64,000 nucleotides of DNA from positions 223,884 to 287,883 of the forward strand of contig NZ_KB898872.1 in the NCBI RefSeq assembly GCF_000377905.1, written 5' to 3'. Under the pieces are notes generated by a model. It was not told where the DNA came from, did no database searches, and saw nothing but the letters and a program-made list of their open reading frames with translations. The translations under genes were made by a program, and so were the position numbers. Below, piece after piece: positions 1 through 8,742 of this stretch. Origin of the DNA: Thioalkalivibrio sp. ALMg11. GTDB lineage: Bacteria > Pseudomonadota > Gammaproteobacteria > Ectothiorhodospirales > Ectothiorhodospiraceae. How positions within the stretch are numbered: the stretch's first letter is position 1; each line of letters opens with the position of its first letter.

Positions 1-55
1 AGGATGAACCAGGCCCAGCCATTCGACTCGAGAAACTGCAACAGTCGCCGGTCGA

Positions 56-1651
56 TCAGTCCTTGCCGGGCGCCCCGCCAAATGCATCGCGCAGCCAACC
101 ACGCAGGGCATCAAACCCGTGCTCCGCCTGCTCCGAAGGCGGCTGCATGCCCGGCACGAAGCCGCGCGCCCGAAACGGCTCCAGCAACTGCGGATCGCCG
201 GAGATCACGTGCACGGGCACCGCCCAACTGGTGTCCAGACCGGTGATCAAGGCGGCCGACGGGTGGTCGCCCAGCATAACGAACAAGGTTTCCTCGTCGG
301 CAAACCGGGCGGCGTAGGCCCCGGTCACCTCCAGCGAGTAACGCACCGACTCCGCGTAGTACTCGCGCACGCGGTCGAAGTCGCGCCACAGCGTCTCCGG
401 CGCAGGCCCCTGGTCGGCCCACTGGTCAAAGATGGCGCCATCACCGATGCCGTCCCAGTCCTCCAGCACCGGCAGGATCGGCGTCCAGGGCGCATGCGAA
501 CTGACCAGGGCCAGCATTGCGAATATCGGATCTTCGGATGCAGCGCGCACCTCGCGCTCAAAGAACGACCAGGTGTACTGATCCGGCATGGTCACCCAAA
601 AAAACGGCGGCCCGGCGTAGTCGAATGCGTGCTTGTCCACGATCCGGTCCCAGCCGAACCAGCGGCCCTCCGGCCAATCGAGCTGAATTGCAGGCGCCAG
701 CATGGCCGTGTGGTGCCCGGTGGCCTGAAAGTCCTGCACCAGGGTATCGCGGGGCTCGGCCTGCAACGCGTCGTAGTGCCCGGCGTAACGAACCTGCAGA
801 CCCGACAGTAGCGAGGCGTGCGCCAGCCAGGACTGCCCGCCGGCAATCGGCGCCTCCAGGACGCCGGTCACCACGTGCAATCCCGCGGCGTCGAGCTCCT
901 CACCGATCGACTCGAGACTCGGCACGATCACCGGCGCGTAGCGCGCGTCGAAAACAGCGGAGACGCCGTAGGACTCCACCAGCCCCAGGATCACGTCCAC
1001 TCCGGAAAGCCCCGGCAGCGGCTGTGCCCCGGCCTGCTTACGGCTCTTCTCCAGCCGCGCACGGAAGTCCTGGTTCTCCGCGATGGCCGCCTGCCCTGCC
1101 GCGATCTGCTGCTGCACCATCCCGGCCGCCGGCGCGTCCGTTCCGGCGGGTGCCATATCCCGTACGCCGGTGGCCGTACCCACCAGGCCAAGTCCCAGCA
1201 ACCCGACCGCAAGGGACAGCGGCACCGGCCGCGCACCTGCCGAACCGCTGCTCAACGCATACAGGCCCCGGCTCGCACCCCAAATCACCGCGATCAGCCC
1301 GGCGACCAGAACGATGCCCAGCAACACCGTGGCCGGCGTACCGAGATTCCCGGTCACCAACTGGTACACCGCATCCAGCAGTACCCAGTCCTGGATCACG
1401 TTCAGCGGCCGGGTCAGGCTGGCCCGGGTGAGGGCCTCGAACAGGGCCAGGACGACCAGCACCAGCAAGACCCCACCGGCCAGCCAGGCCAGGCCCCGCG
1501 CCAAACGACCCGCCGGCAGGAGCGCGAACAGGCCCACCAGCAGTACCGCTTCCCAGGCCAGCCAGTATGGCGCGAGCCCGGCGTAGCGCGGGACTTCCAG
1601 ACCCAGCAGGACGGCATTCAACGCGACAAGGGTCAGCAGCAATCGCAGCAT
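56..1651 (-). CDS. Membrane-anchored sulfatase/LtaS-like phosphotransferase
   Basis: This 531-residue protein has about five hydrophobic segments in its first 165 residues, then a long extracytoplasmic domain. That architecture is shared by LTA synthase and the lipid phosphoethanolamine/phosphoglycerol transferases of the alkaline phosphatase superfamily. The domain opens with LGLVESYG (metal-ligand Glu near residue 226). A candidate nucleophile Ser lies near 274 in GGQSW, followed by SLLSG, and GDHPS near 461 provides late metal ligands. I infer that it transfers a phospho-alcohol group to an envelope lipid or glycan; the substrate is not readable. It starts 13 bases after cytochrome b561 ends on the same strand, so the two are probably co-transcribed. 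A true sulfatase is less likely, because the Cys-x-Pro-x-Arg formylglycine motif is absent. Confidence 0.68.
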   Translation of the reverse strand: MLRLLLTLVALNAVLLGLEVPRYAGLAPYWLAWEAVLLVGLFALLPAGRLARGLAWLAGGVLLVLVVLALFEALTRASLTRPLNVIQDWVLLDAVYQLVTGNLGTPATVLLGIVLVAGLIAVIWGASRGLYALSSGSAGARPVPLSLAVGLLGLGLVGTATGVRDMAPAGTDAPAAGMVQQQIAAGQAAIAENQDFRARLEKSRKQAGAQPLPGLSGVDVILGLVESYGVSAVFDARYAPVIVPSLESIGEELDAAGLHVVTGVLEAPIAGGQSWLAHASLLSGLQVRYAGHYDALQAEPRDTLVQDFQATGHHTAMLAPAIQLDWPEGRWFGWDRIVDKHAFDYAGPPFFWVTMPDQYTWSFFEREVRAASEDPIFAMLALVSSHAPWTPILPVLEDWDGIGDGAIFDQWADQGPAPETLWRDFDRVREYYAESVRYSLEVTGAYAARFADEETLFVMLGDHPSAALITGLDTSWAVPVHVISGDPQLLEPFRARGFVPGMQPPSEQAEHGFDALRGWLRDAFGGAPGKD

Positions 1652-1664
1652 GGGCGCCCCGGAA

Positions 1665-2249
1665 TCAGCGCCGGGCCGAGCCGAAGGTCATTCTCTGCAT
1701 CACCCCGTCCCGGCGCACGCGCCAGTGGTAGAGCGCCGCCGCGATGTGCCCCAGCGCCAGGATCAGGATCGTCACCCCCAGCGCCTGGTGCCAGGCGAAC
1801 AGGACCTCCGAAAGCGCCTCGTTCTCCGGGAACAGCCCCGGCAGGATCAACGGCCCCAGTTGCACCGGATAGCCGCCGGCCGCGGTCGCCCACCACCCGA
1901 TCACCGGCATCACGATCAGCAGGACATAGAGCAGCCCATGCACCGCCTCCGACCCCAGACGCTGCCAACGGGCGAGTGCCATCGCATAGGGCGGCTTGCC
2001 GTGGCGCAGCCGCAGCCCGATGCGCACCAGCATCAAGGCCAGAATCAGCACCCCGAAACTCTTGTGCCAGGTGTAAATGGTGTTCGTTACATCCTCGCCG
2101 AATCGCGCCTGCAACCCCTCGAAGCCGAACCAGCCAATCGTCCCACCCAGGCCCAGCGCGCCCAACACCAATACCGCCACCAACCAGTGCAGCACCCGCT
2201 GCCCCCGGCTGTAGCGTGGCCAACCATTGGAATCGTTGGTTGTTTGCAT
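1665..2249 (-). CDS. Cytochrome b561 family protein
   Basis: This 194-residue protein has four predicted membrane helices. His residues sit at helix positions typical of b-type haem ligands (RVLHWLV, YTWHKSFG, SEAVHGLLY, FAWHQALGV), the pattern of bacterial cytochrome b561 (CybB-type) proteins that move electrons between quinone and redox partners at the inner membrane. I chose the ATG at 2249 because a strong GAGGAGG ribosome site lies about 8 bases upstream. A longer in-frame reading would begin inside the adjacent repeat element and adds 20 residues with no family resemblance. It is followed closely by the sulfatase-like gene. The electron donor is unknown. Confidence 0.85.
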   Translation of the reverse strand: MQTTNDSNGWPRYSRGQRVLHWLVAVLVLGALGLGGTIGWFGFEGLQARFGEDVTNTIYTWHKSFGVLILALMLVRIGLRLRHGKPPYAMALARWQRLGSEAVHGLLYVLLIVMPVIGWWATAAGGYPVQLGPLILPGLFPENEALSEVLFAWHQALGVTILILALGHIAAALYHWRVRRDGVMQRMTFGSARR

Positions 2250-2281
2250 GTCGAAGACCTCCTCGTCGCTTCCTTCCCAGC

Positions 2282-2584
2282 CTAGGGAAACACTGATCAA
2301 TGTACACACTCGCGTTGGTACCCCAGGTTTCCCGAGACCAGGCGCGTCGCGCAGCGGGTAGTGGTTCTACCCACAAGCGGCGCAACGCAGGATCGGGGAA
2401 CCTGGGGTACCAACCCCACAAGCGATTGAATGCAGGGGCTCGACCGCCCGTTGTTGACGAAAACGGGCGCGCGCACGGCGTTGCGGCTCCCTTGTGCAGA
2501 ATGACTGCACGGCGGTCACCGCGCCTTGTTCGCACGCAAAAGCAACTCGAGCGCGAGCGTGTACATTGATCAGTGTTTCCCTAG
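2282..2584. mobile_element. CTAG-ended MITE-like element, copy 1
   Basis: This 303-bp element fills most of the gap between the divergent b561 and HAD genes. It begins CTAGGGAAACACTGATCAAT and ends with the inverse of the same sequence. The terminal inverted repeats extend about 32 bases with one or two mismatches. Both ends finish in CTAG, which may be the duplicated target. Inside, a perfect 16-base inverted pair (2314-2329 and 2399-2414) and a short GGTAG/CTACC hairpin suggest a strongly folded transcript. It holds no plausible protein gene, so it looks non-autonomous. A second long copy lies at 23608-24163. Confidence 0.75.
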
Positions 2585-2675
2585 CCGTCCGTTTCGACCG
2601 CAGAATGCCGCGAGTATCCCCAAGGGTGTTATCCGAATGGTCGACCCGCCGCTGTTCCACGCTAACCTTGTAGGG

Positions 2676-3422
2676 ATGAACCATACGCCCGCTCCAGAAC
2701 CGTTTCGACGCCAAGCCCTCGAGCCCGGCCGTATCCGCTGCCTGACCTTCGACCTCGACGATACGTTGTGGCCAGTGATGCCGGTCATCCACCACGCCGA
2801 GGCGCGCTTTTATGCCTGGCTGCGCGAGCAGGCGCCCGAGGTCTGCGAGCGCTTCGGTCCCGAGGCCCTGATTCAGGAGCGCACGGCCTTCATGCGCGCC
2901 GCACCGGCGCACGAGCGCCACGACCTGACCGGGCTGCGCAAGCGCTGGCTGCGCGAGATCGCCGAGACCTGCGGCTGCTGCCCGGACCACCTTTCGGGCG
3001 AGGGCTTCCAGGTCTTCTGGGAGGCACGCAACGAAGTAACCCCCTACCCCGAGGCCGAGGGCGTGCTGACGACATTGAGTCAGCACTTCCGCCTGGGCGC
3101 GATCAGCAACGGCAACGCCGATGTCTTCCGCACCCCGCTGGGGCGCCACTTCGACTTCGCCATCGCCGCCGGCGAGGCGGGTGCAGCCAAGCCCGATCCG
3201 GTGATCTTCCGCCAGGCCCGGGAGCGGGCGGGCGTGGCGGCCGACGCCATCCTGCATGTCGGCGACGACGGCGCGGCGGACGTCCTCGGCGCGCTACAGG
3301 CGGGTTTTCGCGCGGCCTGGTTCAACCCTAAATCACTGCCCTGGGAACACGGCCATCCGCGCCCTTGCCTGACGCTCGGCCGCCTCGGACAACTCCCGCA
3401 GCGACTCGGCGTGGACACCTGA
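2676..3422 (+). CDS. HAD phosphatase, YigB-like
   Basis: This 248-residue haloacid dehalogenase hydrolase has motif I FDLDDT (nucleophile Asp 26, acid/base Asp 28), a motif II-like AISNGN, the motif III Lys in AAKPDP and motif IV HVGDD. Start region, length and the SNGNA / HVGDD segments resemble E. coli YigB, a phosphatase active on FMN, so dephosphorylation of FMN or a sugar phosphate is a reasonable guess. I chose the ATG at 2676 because the homology-like region begins just after it; an in-frame ATG at 2637 is possible. The gene is the first one right of the repeat element and about 100 bases upstream of the nuclease pair. Confidence 0.72.
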   Translation: MNHTPAPEPFRRQALEPGRIRCLTFDLDDTLWPVMPVIHHAEARFYAWLREQAPEVCERFGPEALIQERTAFMRAAPAHERHDLTGLRKRWLREIAETCGCCPDHLSGEGFQVFWEARNEVTPYPEAEGVLTTLSQHFRLGAISNGNADVFRTPLGRHFDFAIAAGEAGAAKPDPVIFRQARERAGVAADAILHVGDDGAADVLGALQAGFRAAWFNPKSLPWEHGHPRPCLTLGRLGQLPQRLGVDT

Positions 3423-3521
3423 TCCGCCACGCAATGCGAGCATCCGGGCGCCCACGCTATTGGCTTCCCGCCGGGATTCTTCCAAACTGCCGCCCATGAC
3501 CGAGATCCGCGGCGCCCAGCC

Positions 3522-4802
3522 ATGAAACTGCTCTGCGTGGGCGACATCCACCTGGGCCGCCAGCCTTCGCGCATCCCGCCCGGGGTGGACGAGGCCGTGG
3601 GCATCGCGGCGCTCGGCCCCGCGGCCGCCTGGCGCCGCAGTGTCGACTACGCCGTGGAACAGGGCATCGACGCGGTGCTGCTGGCCGGCGATGTGGTCGA
3701 ACAGGAGGACGACTTCTACGAGGCCTACCGCGACCTGAGGGCGGGTGTCGAGCGCCTGACCCAGGCGGGCATCCGGGTACTCGGCGTCGCCGGCAACCAT
3801 GACGTCCAGGTCCTGCCGCGGCTGGCCGAATCCCTGCCGGCCTTCGAGCTGCTGGGGGCCGGCGGGCAGTGGGAAACCCGCGAGCTGCGCGGCCACGATG
3901 ATCAGCGTCTACGGATTGCGGGCTGGTCGTTCCCCGAAGCGCGCGTAACCACCAGTCCGCTGGAAGGCGATTTTCCCGCCCCCACAGACTGCCCCACCGT
4001 CGGGCTCCTGCACTGCGATCGTGACCAGTCCCGCAGCCCGCACGCCCCCGTGCGCAGCAGCGACCTGGCGGCCGCCCCGGTCGAGGCCTGGCTACTGGGC
4101 CACATCCATCGCCCCGATCCGCTGGTCGCACCCCGACCGATGGGCTATCTGGGCTCCCTGAGCGGCATGGATCCGGGCGAGTCCGGCCGCCATGGCCCGT
4201 GGTGTCTCGAAATCACCCCGGGCGGCGACCTCGCGATCGAGCAGATTCCATTGGCACCGCTGTACTGGCATACCCTCGAGATCGCCGTGGATGGCCTGCA
4301 GCAAGCGGCCGATATCCACCGCCGGGTGACCGAGGCACTGGGAGCCCTCCATGCCGAGCTGGAGACCTGGAGCCACAGGCCTGCGGCCGTCGGCTGCCGC
4401 CTGCGGTTGACCGGACGCAGCGATCAACGCCATGCGCTGGAGCGCAGCCTGTACGCCGACGACCCGCGCGCCACACCGCAGGACCTCGGCGGCCGTTTGT
4501 ATTTCGTCCATGACTGGCGCCTGGAGGCCCTGCCCGCCCTGGACCTGGCGGAACTCGCCGCGGGCAGCGATCCCGCCGCATTGCTGGCCCGCAAGCTCCA
4601 GTTGCTGCAAGGCCCGGATAACGCGGCCCGCCGCGAACTCCTGGAGAAGGCCCGGGGTCCGCTCGCCCAGGTGATTCATGACCCGCGTTATCGCGCCCTC
4701 GCCCCGGAGGGCCCGGATGACGAGGCGATCGCCCGCCACCTGGAAGCGGCCGCCCTGCACGCCCTTGACCGGCTGCTGCTCCAGCGCGAGAGCGAAGCGT
4801 GA
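3522..4802 (+). CDS. SbcD/YhaO-like metallophosphoesterase (DNA exonuclease subunit)
   Basis: This 426-residue protein has a calcineurin-type nuclease core with all the expected metal ligands: GDIHLG (Asp 8, His 10), AGDV (Asp 57), GNHD (91-94), a lone His near 164 and GHIH (193-196). This arrangement is that of SbcD/Mre11 and B. subtilis YhaO. The rest forms the capping/ATPase-binding region. It ends 7 bases before the large ATPase gene, matching the SbcC/SbcD and YhaN/YhaO pairing. I infer an Mn-dependent DNA end-processing nuclease controlled by its ATPase partner. Whether it serves repair or defence cannot be read from the sequence. Confidence 0.8.
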   Translation: MKLLCVGDIHLGRQPSRIPPGVDEAVGIAALGPAAAWRRSVDYAVEQGIDAVLLAGDVVEQEDDFYEAYRDLRAGVERLTQAGIRVLGVAGNHDVQVLPRLAESLPAFELLGAGGQWETRELRGHDDQRLRIAGWSFPEARVTTSPLEGDFPAPTDCPTVGLLHCDRDQSRSPHAPVRSSDLAAAPVEAWLLGHIHRPDPLVAPRPMGYLGSLSGMDPGESGRHGPWCLEITPGGDLAIEQIPLAPLYWHTLEIAVDGLQQAADIHRRVTEALGALHAELETWSHRPAAVGCRLRLTGRSDQRHALERSLYADDPRATPQDLGGRLYFVHDWRLEALPALDLAELAAGSDPAALLARKLQLLQGPDNAARRELLEKARGPLAQVIHDPRYRALAPEGPDDEAIARHLEAAALHALDRLLLQRESEA

Positions 4803-4809
4803 GGGCCGC

Positions 4810-7800
4810 ATGAGACTGGACTCACTGGATATCGTCCGCCTGCCGGGCATCCATCCTGGGTTCCGCCTGGACGCCCTGGGGCCGGGCGTGAACGTGGCCA
4901 TCGGGCCCAACGCGTCCGGAAAATCGAGCCTCGTGCGCGCCTTGCGAGCCGCCCTGTATGCCCAGGAACTGCGCCAGACCGGAGTCCACATCGAGGCGAC
5001 CTTCGTCGATGCCCAGGGCCCGTTAAAGGCCCATCGGCTGGGGACCGACTTGTCCTGGTCCCGCAATGGCGAACGCGTCGAGGCGCCCCCACTGCCGGAT
5101 CATCGCTTCATCGACTGCTACACCCTGCGCATCGAGGATCTGCTGAACGCCGACCACGGCACCGAGCAGGAGATCGGCCTGCGGCTGGCCCGCGAACTGG
5201 CCGGTGGCTACGACCTGCCCGCCCTGCGCGACGATCCCGCACTGAGCCTGAAGACGACCCATGCCCGTAGCGAGTCCCAGGCGCTGACGGCTGCGGAACA
5301 GGAACTGCGCGAGCGCCGTCAGCAGCAACGCGGCCTGCAGCACGACGAACAGCGCCTGACCGACCTGAAGGCGCAACGCCAGCAGACCCAGCGCGCTGCC
5401 CACGAGGCCGATCAATACGAACGCGCCCTGGACCTGCTGGGGGCCCGACGCGAACACCGGGATCTGGAGACCCGGATGGCGGCCTTGCCTTCCGGTCTGG
5501 ACAGGCTCCGCGGCGACGAACTGCAACGCCTCGCCCCACTCCAGGACGAGTTGCGACGCCTGGAACACGAACAACAACAGGCCCGCGAACGACTCGAGGA
5601 TGCGCGCCAGCGCCGCGAGGGAGCCGGACTGGCGGACCCCGAGCTGGATGCGGATTGCGTGGATGATCAACGCCCCGTGGCACGCAGGCTGCTGGAGCTG
5701 GAGAGGGGGCTGGAACAGGCGACGAGCGCGCTGCACGAGGCACAGGCGACACTGCGCCAGGCAACCGAAGAACTGGGGGGCACACCAGAGGCGGCTCCGG
5801 CCCTGGACCCCGCCACGCTCCACTCTGTGGAACAGTCCCTGGAAACCCTGCGTGGGCTGCAGGCCGGCATCGCGCAACGGGAAGACGAACTCGCCGCCCT
5901 GCCTCCGACTGACGACACCCGGCCCACCCCCGATACACTGCGACGCGGCCGCGACGAGCTGCTGCACTGGCTGGGGTCCCCGCGCCCCACCCCCTGGACC
6001 GGCCTGCGCCGGTTCGCCGCCGGGATCGCCCTGCTCGCGGCGGGCGGCGCCATTGGCACCGCGGCGGTCCTGGTACACCCCGCCTTCGCCGTACTCGCGC
6101 TCCCGGTCGCCTGGGGCACGTACATCGCCGGTCGTCGCCCGGCGCCCGACAGCATCCCGCGCGAGGCCGCGGAGGCACGTTTCCGCGATACCGGTCTGGC
6201 GCTACCCACGGAATGGGCGGCCGACGCGGTCCGCGAGCGCCTGACCCACCTGGAGCGCGAGCTGGAAACTGCGGAGGGCGCCCGACGAACGGCGGAGCGC
6301 CGCGCTCGACTCGAACGGGAACTGCAAGAGCGGCGCGCTACCCGCGAGCAGGAAGAGGTGCGCCTGAAGGATATTGCCCGGCAGGTCGGCTTCGACCCCG
6401 GCTGCATGGATGCCTCGCTGCAGCGCTGGATCCACCTGACCGCGAACCATGACCGGGCCCGCCAGGCCGTGAACACGGCCCGGGCGGAACAGGAACGCCT
6501 GACAGCCGATCTGGAGGCGACCCGGGCACCCGTCATGGCCTTTCTCACCCAGTATGCCGTGGCCCCTCCGGACCCCGACCCTTCGGCGGATGCCCTGGCC
6601 CAGCGCCTGGACCGTCTCGCCGCCCGGCTGCAGACGCGGGACACCGCGCTGCGCGAAGAAAAGGCCGCCCAGCGCGAACTCGATCGCCTGCAAGCCGACG
6701 CGAACCGCACGCGGGAGCAGATCGCCGCCCTGTACGCAGCGGCCGGCCTGGAAAATGACGATGAATCGACCCTGCGCGAGAGGCTGCGCCTATGGCCCGA
6801 CTGGCAGGAACTGAGCGGGCAACTGGGTAATGTGCGCGAACGCGAGCGCGAACGCCGCCGCCACCTCGAGGACCGCCCGGACTTGCTGGAGGCGGTCGAG
6901 GCCGATGCCGCGGAACCCCTGGAATCGCAACTTCAAACACTGCGCGACCAGGCGGCGGAACGCGACCGGCTGAGCGAGGAGATCGCCCGCATCGAAGCGG
7001 CGATCGACCGCGCCGGCCATGAACGCCAGCTGGAAACCGCCCGCGCCCGCCGCGAACTCGCCCGCGACGCCCTGACCCAGCGACTCGATCAGGCCCTGTT
7101 CGCCACGGCCGGAAACTTCCTGCTGGACCAGGTCGAGATGGAACACGAACAGGCGGTTCAGCCCGCAGCCCTGCGCCAGGCCCGCGAGTGGTTCCAGCGC
7201 TTCACTCGCCATCACTACGAACTTCAGTTCTCACCCCATGCCTCGACCCGATTCAGCGCCCTCGAGACCGCCAGCGGGGCCACCCGCTCGCTCACCGAAC
7301 TCTCCAGCGGGACGCTGATGCAGCTTCTGCTCGCCGTACGCATCGCCTTTGCGCTGGAGGCCGAACGCGGGCGCAGCGCGCTCCCGCTCATCCTCGACGA
7401 GGCGCTGGGCACGGCGGACCCGGACCGCTTCCGGGCGGTGGCCGAAAGCCTGCAGGCACTGGCCCACGAGGCCGGCCGCCAGGTCTTCTACCTGACCGCC
7501 CAGCCCGAGGACGCGCGTTACTGGCAGGCACAGGAGTCCAGCGTCGAGATCATTGACCTGGCCGCACGCCGCTGGGGACAGCAAGCGCTGGGTAGCCACG
7601 AGCAGCTGAGCCTTCCGGAAACCAAAGCGGTACCCGCCCCCGGCAGCGACACGCCCGAGGACTACGCGCAGCGGATTGGGGGCATTCCCCTGATCGACCC
7701 CTGGCAGGATCCGGCCGGTATCCATCTGTTTCACCTGCTGCGAGACCGTCTGGAGCTGTTGCAGCGCCTGCTGGAGCTGGGGGTGGATCGCCTGGGCGCG

Positions 7801-8265
7801 CTGGAATCCCTGCTACAAGGCCCCGCCGACTCCCTGCTTGAACCCCCGGAATGCCAGACGCTGCAGGCCCGTAGTGAGGCCGCGCGCGCCTGGACTCGCG
7901 CCTGGCGCCAGGGTCGCGGCCGCCCGGTAGACCGCGAGGCCCTGGAGGCCTCCGAGGCCGTCAGTGCGACCTTCATCGACGCCGTCTCCGACCTGGCGAA
8001 CCAGCTGAACGGCAACGGCGAACAGCTCCTGCGCGAACTGGAGAACGGTACGGTCAAGCGCTTCCAGAGCAGTGCTCGCGAACGGCTGTCCGAATGGCTC
8101 ACCGACAACGGCTATATCGACCCGAACACAATCCTGACCGAGACCGAGCTCGAACACCGCGTGATCGCGACCCTCAAACCGCACCACTCCACACCGGAGC
8201 GGGCCATCAGCGAAGGCCAGGCCCTGGCCCGCGCCCTGCAAGGCGGCTTGCACCCGCCCGCCTGA
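4810..8265 (+). CDS. SMC/SbcC-like ATPase of YhaN type with membrane hairpin
   Basis: This 1151-residue protein begins with an SMC-like half-ATPase carrying Walker A GPNASGKS (32-39). Long charged coiled coils fill about 160-390 and 450-760. The second half-ATPase has signature ELSSGT (about 828) and Walker B LPLILDEAL (about 857). Instead of the zinc-hook CxxC of SbcC/Rad50, the middle carries two adjacent hydrophobic stretches (about 397-440), suggesting a membrane hairpin as in B. subtilis YhaN. After the second ATPase half there is an extra tail of about 230 residues that I do not recognise. The gene directly follows its nuclease partner. It probably tethers and gates the nuclease, possibly at the membrane. 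Confidence 0.75.
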   Translation: MRLDSLDIVRLPGIHPGFRLDALGPGVNVAIGPNASGKSSLVRALRAALYAQELRQTGVHIEATFVDAQGPLKAHRLGTDLSWSRNGERVEAPPLPDHRFIDCYTLRIEDLLNADHGTEQEIGLRLARELAGGYDLPALRDDPALSLKTTHARSESQALTAAEQELRERRQQQRGLQHDEQRLTDLKAQRQQTQRAAHEADQYERALDLLGARREHRDLETRMAALPSGLDRLRGDELQRLAPLQDELRRLEHEQQQARERLEDARQRREGAGLADPELDADCVDDQRPVARRLLELERGLEQATSALHEAQATLRQATEELGGTPEAAPALDPATLHSVEQSLETLRGLQAGIAQREDELAALPPTDDTRPTPDTLRRGRDELLHWLGSPRPTPWTGLRRFAAGIALLAAGGAIGTAAVLVHPAFAVLALPVAWGTYIAGRRPAPDSIPREAAEARFRDTGLALPTEWAADAVRERLTHLERELETAEGARRTAERRARLERELQERRATREQEEVRLKDIARQVGFDPGCMDASLQRWIHLTANHDRARQAVNTARAEQERLTADLEATRAPVMAFLTQYAVAPPDPDPSADALAQRLDRLAARLQTRDTALREEKAAQRELDRLQADANRTREQIAALYAAAGLENDDESTLRERLRLWPDWQELSGQLGNVRERERERRRHLEDRPDLLEAVEADAAEPLESQLQTLRDQAAERDRLSEEIARIEAAIDRAGHERQLETARARRELARDALTQRLDQALFATAGNFLLDQVEMEHEQAVQPAALRQAREWFQRFTRHHYELQFSPHASTRFSALETASGATRSLTELSSGTLMQLLLAVRIAFALEAERGRSALPLILDEALGTADPDRFRAVAESLQALAHEAGRQVFYLTAQPEDARYWQAQESSVEIIDLAARRWGQQALGSHEQLSLPETKAVPAPGSDTPEDYAQRIGGIPLIDPWQDPAGIHLFHLLRDRLELLQRLLELGVDRLGALESLLQGPADSLLEPPECQTLQARSEAARAWTRAWRQGRGRPVDREALEASEAVSATFIDAVSDLANQLNGNGEQLLRELENGTVKRFQSSARERLSEWLTDNGYIDPNTILTETELEHRVIATLKPHHSTPERAISEGQALARALQGGLHPPA

Positions 8266-8410
8266 ACGGCACGGGGAAGGAAACGCCAGGTGCCTCCTTG
8301 CCCTTCTTCGTGCGCTCGCCCCCATGACAATGTTTCGGTGCTATTGTGGAGAGACAACGCTTCGTGACCCCGCCTCGCTGGCGACACCCCGATGGAGACC
8401 CTGCTGCCCT

Positions 8411-8566
8411 ATGGCCAAACCGAACTACCAATACGAAAAGCGCCAGCGCGAGCTGAAGAAAGCCGCCAAGCAAGAAGAAAAACGCCAGCAGAAACGGGCA
8501 CGCAATCAGCCGGATGATCCGTCCGGCGCCCCAGAGGACCCACCCCATGAAGACCATGGATCGTAA
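8411..8566 (+). CDS. Small Lys/Gln-rich basic protein
   Basis: This 51-residue protein begins MAKPNYQYEKRQREL. Its first 36 residues are a dense, probably helical run of Lys, Arg, Glu and Gln, followed by an acidic, Pro-rich tail. Small proteins with a very similar start recur in gammaproteobacteria, but I know of no function; nucleic-acid or ribosome binding would fit the charge. The ATG at 8411 is preferred because the upstream in-frame extension is unlike the rest. Its last 20 bases overlap the start of the next small gene, so the two are probably translated together. Confidence 0.55.
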   Translation: MAKPNYQYEKRQRELKKAAKQEEKRQQKRARNQPDDPSGAPEDPPHEDHGS

Positions 8567-8657
8567 GCGCGACAGCAAGAAGAAGGCCGAAAAGACACTG
8601 ATGGAGAAACGCACCGCCAAGGCGGAGAAGCGCAAACCCAAGATCTTTCTGCCCTGA
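8547..8657 (+). CDS. Tiny Lys-rich basic protein
   Basis: This 36-residue ORF begins MKTMDRKRDSKKKAEK and ends KPKIFLP. Roughly 40 percent of its residues are Lys or Arg. It overlaps the preceding small gene by 20 bases in another frame and is followed 14 bases later by a strong hairpin. The pair of overlapping basic micro-ORFs followed by a terminator-like structure looks like a small transcription unit. The function is unknown and the coding call rests on composition and context only. Confidence 0.45.
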   Translation: MKTMDRKRDSKKKAEKTLMEKRTAKAEKRKPKIFLP

Positions 8658-8671
8658 CCCAACCGTTTTGG

Positions 8672-8724
8672 AACGCACGACGCCGGCCTCCGGGGTTCCC
8701 CCCAGGTCGGCGTCGTGCGTTTCG
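8672..8724 (+). terminator. Hairpin after the small basic ORFs
   Basis: A perfect 14-base inverted repeat (AACGCACGACGCCG at 8672-8685 and its complement at 8708-8721) encloses a 22-base GC-rich loop and ends in TTTC. It follows the tiny ORF and precedes the RIO kinase start by about 20 bases. The T tract is short, so it may attenuate rather than fully terminate. Confidence 0.55.
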
Positions 8725-8742
8725 CCAACCCCGTACGCGCTT

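Noticed and set aside
1-55. Possible N-terminus of a further minus-strand gene overlapping the sulfatase stop (reads LIDRRLLQFLESNGWAWFIL).
   Set aside because: Only 55 bases, no ATG or clear start codon, and no family recognised. It may be real but cannot be supported from this window.
2526-2675. Upstream extension of the HAD gene reading through the repeat element.
   Set aside because: The extra residues derive from the element end and show no HAD resemblance; the ATG at 2676 fits better.
4678-4809. Extension of the large ATPase reading frame into the nuclease gene.
   Set aside because: It overlaps the nuclease coding end in another frame and precedes the natural MRLDSLDIVRL start.
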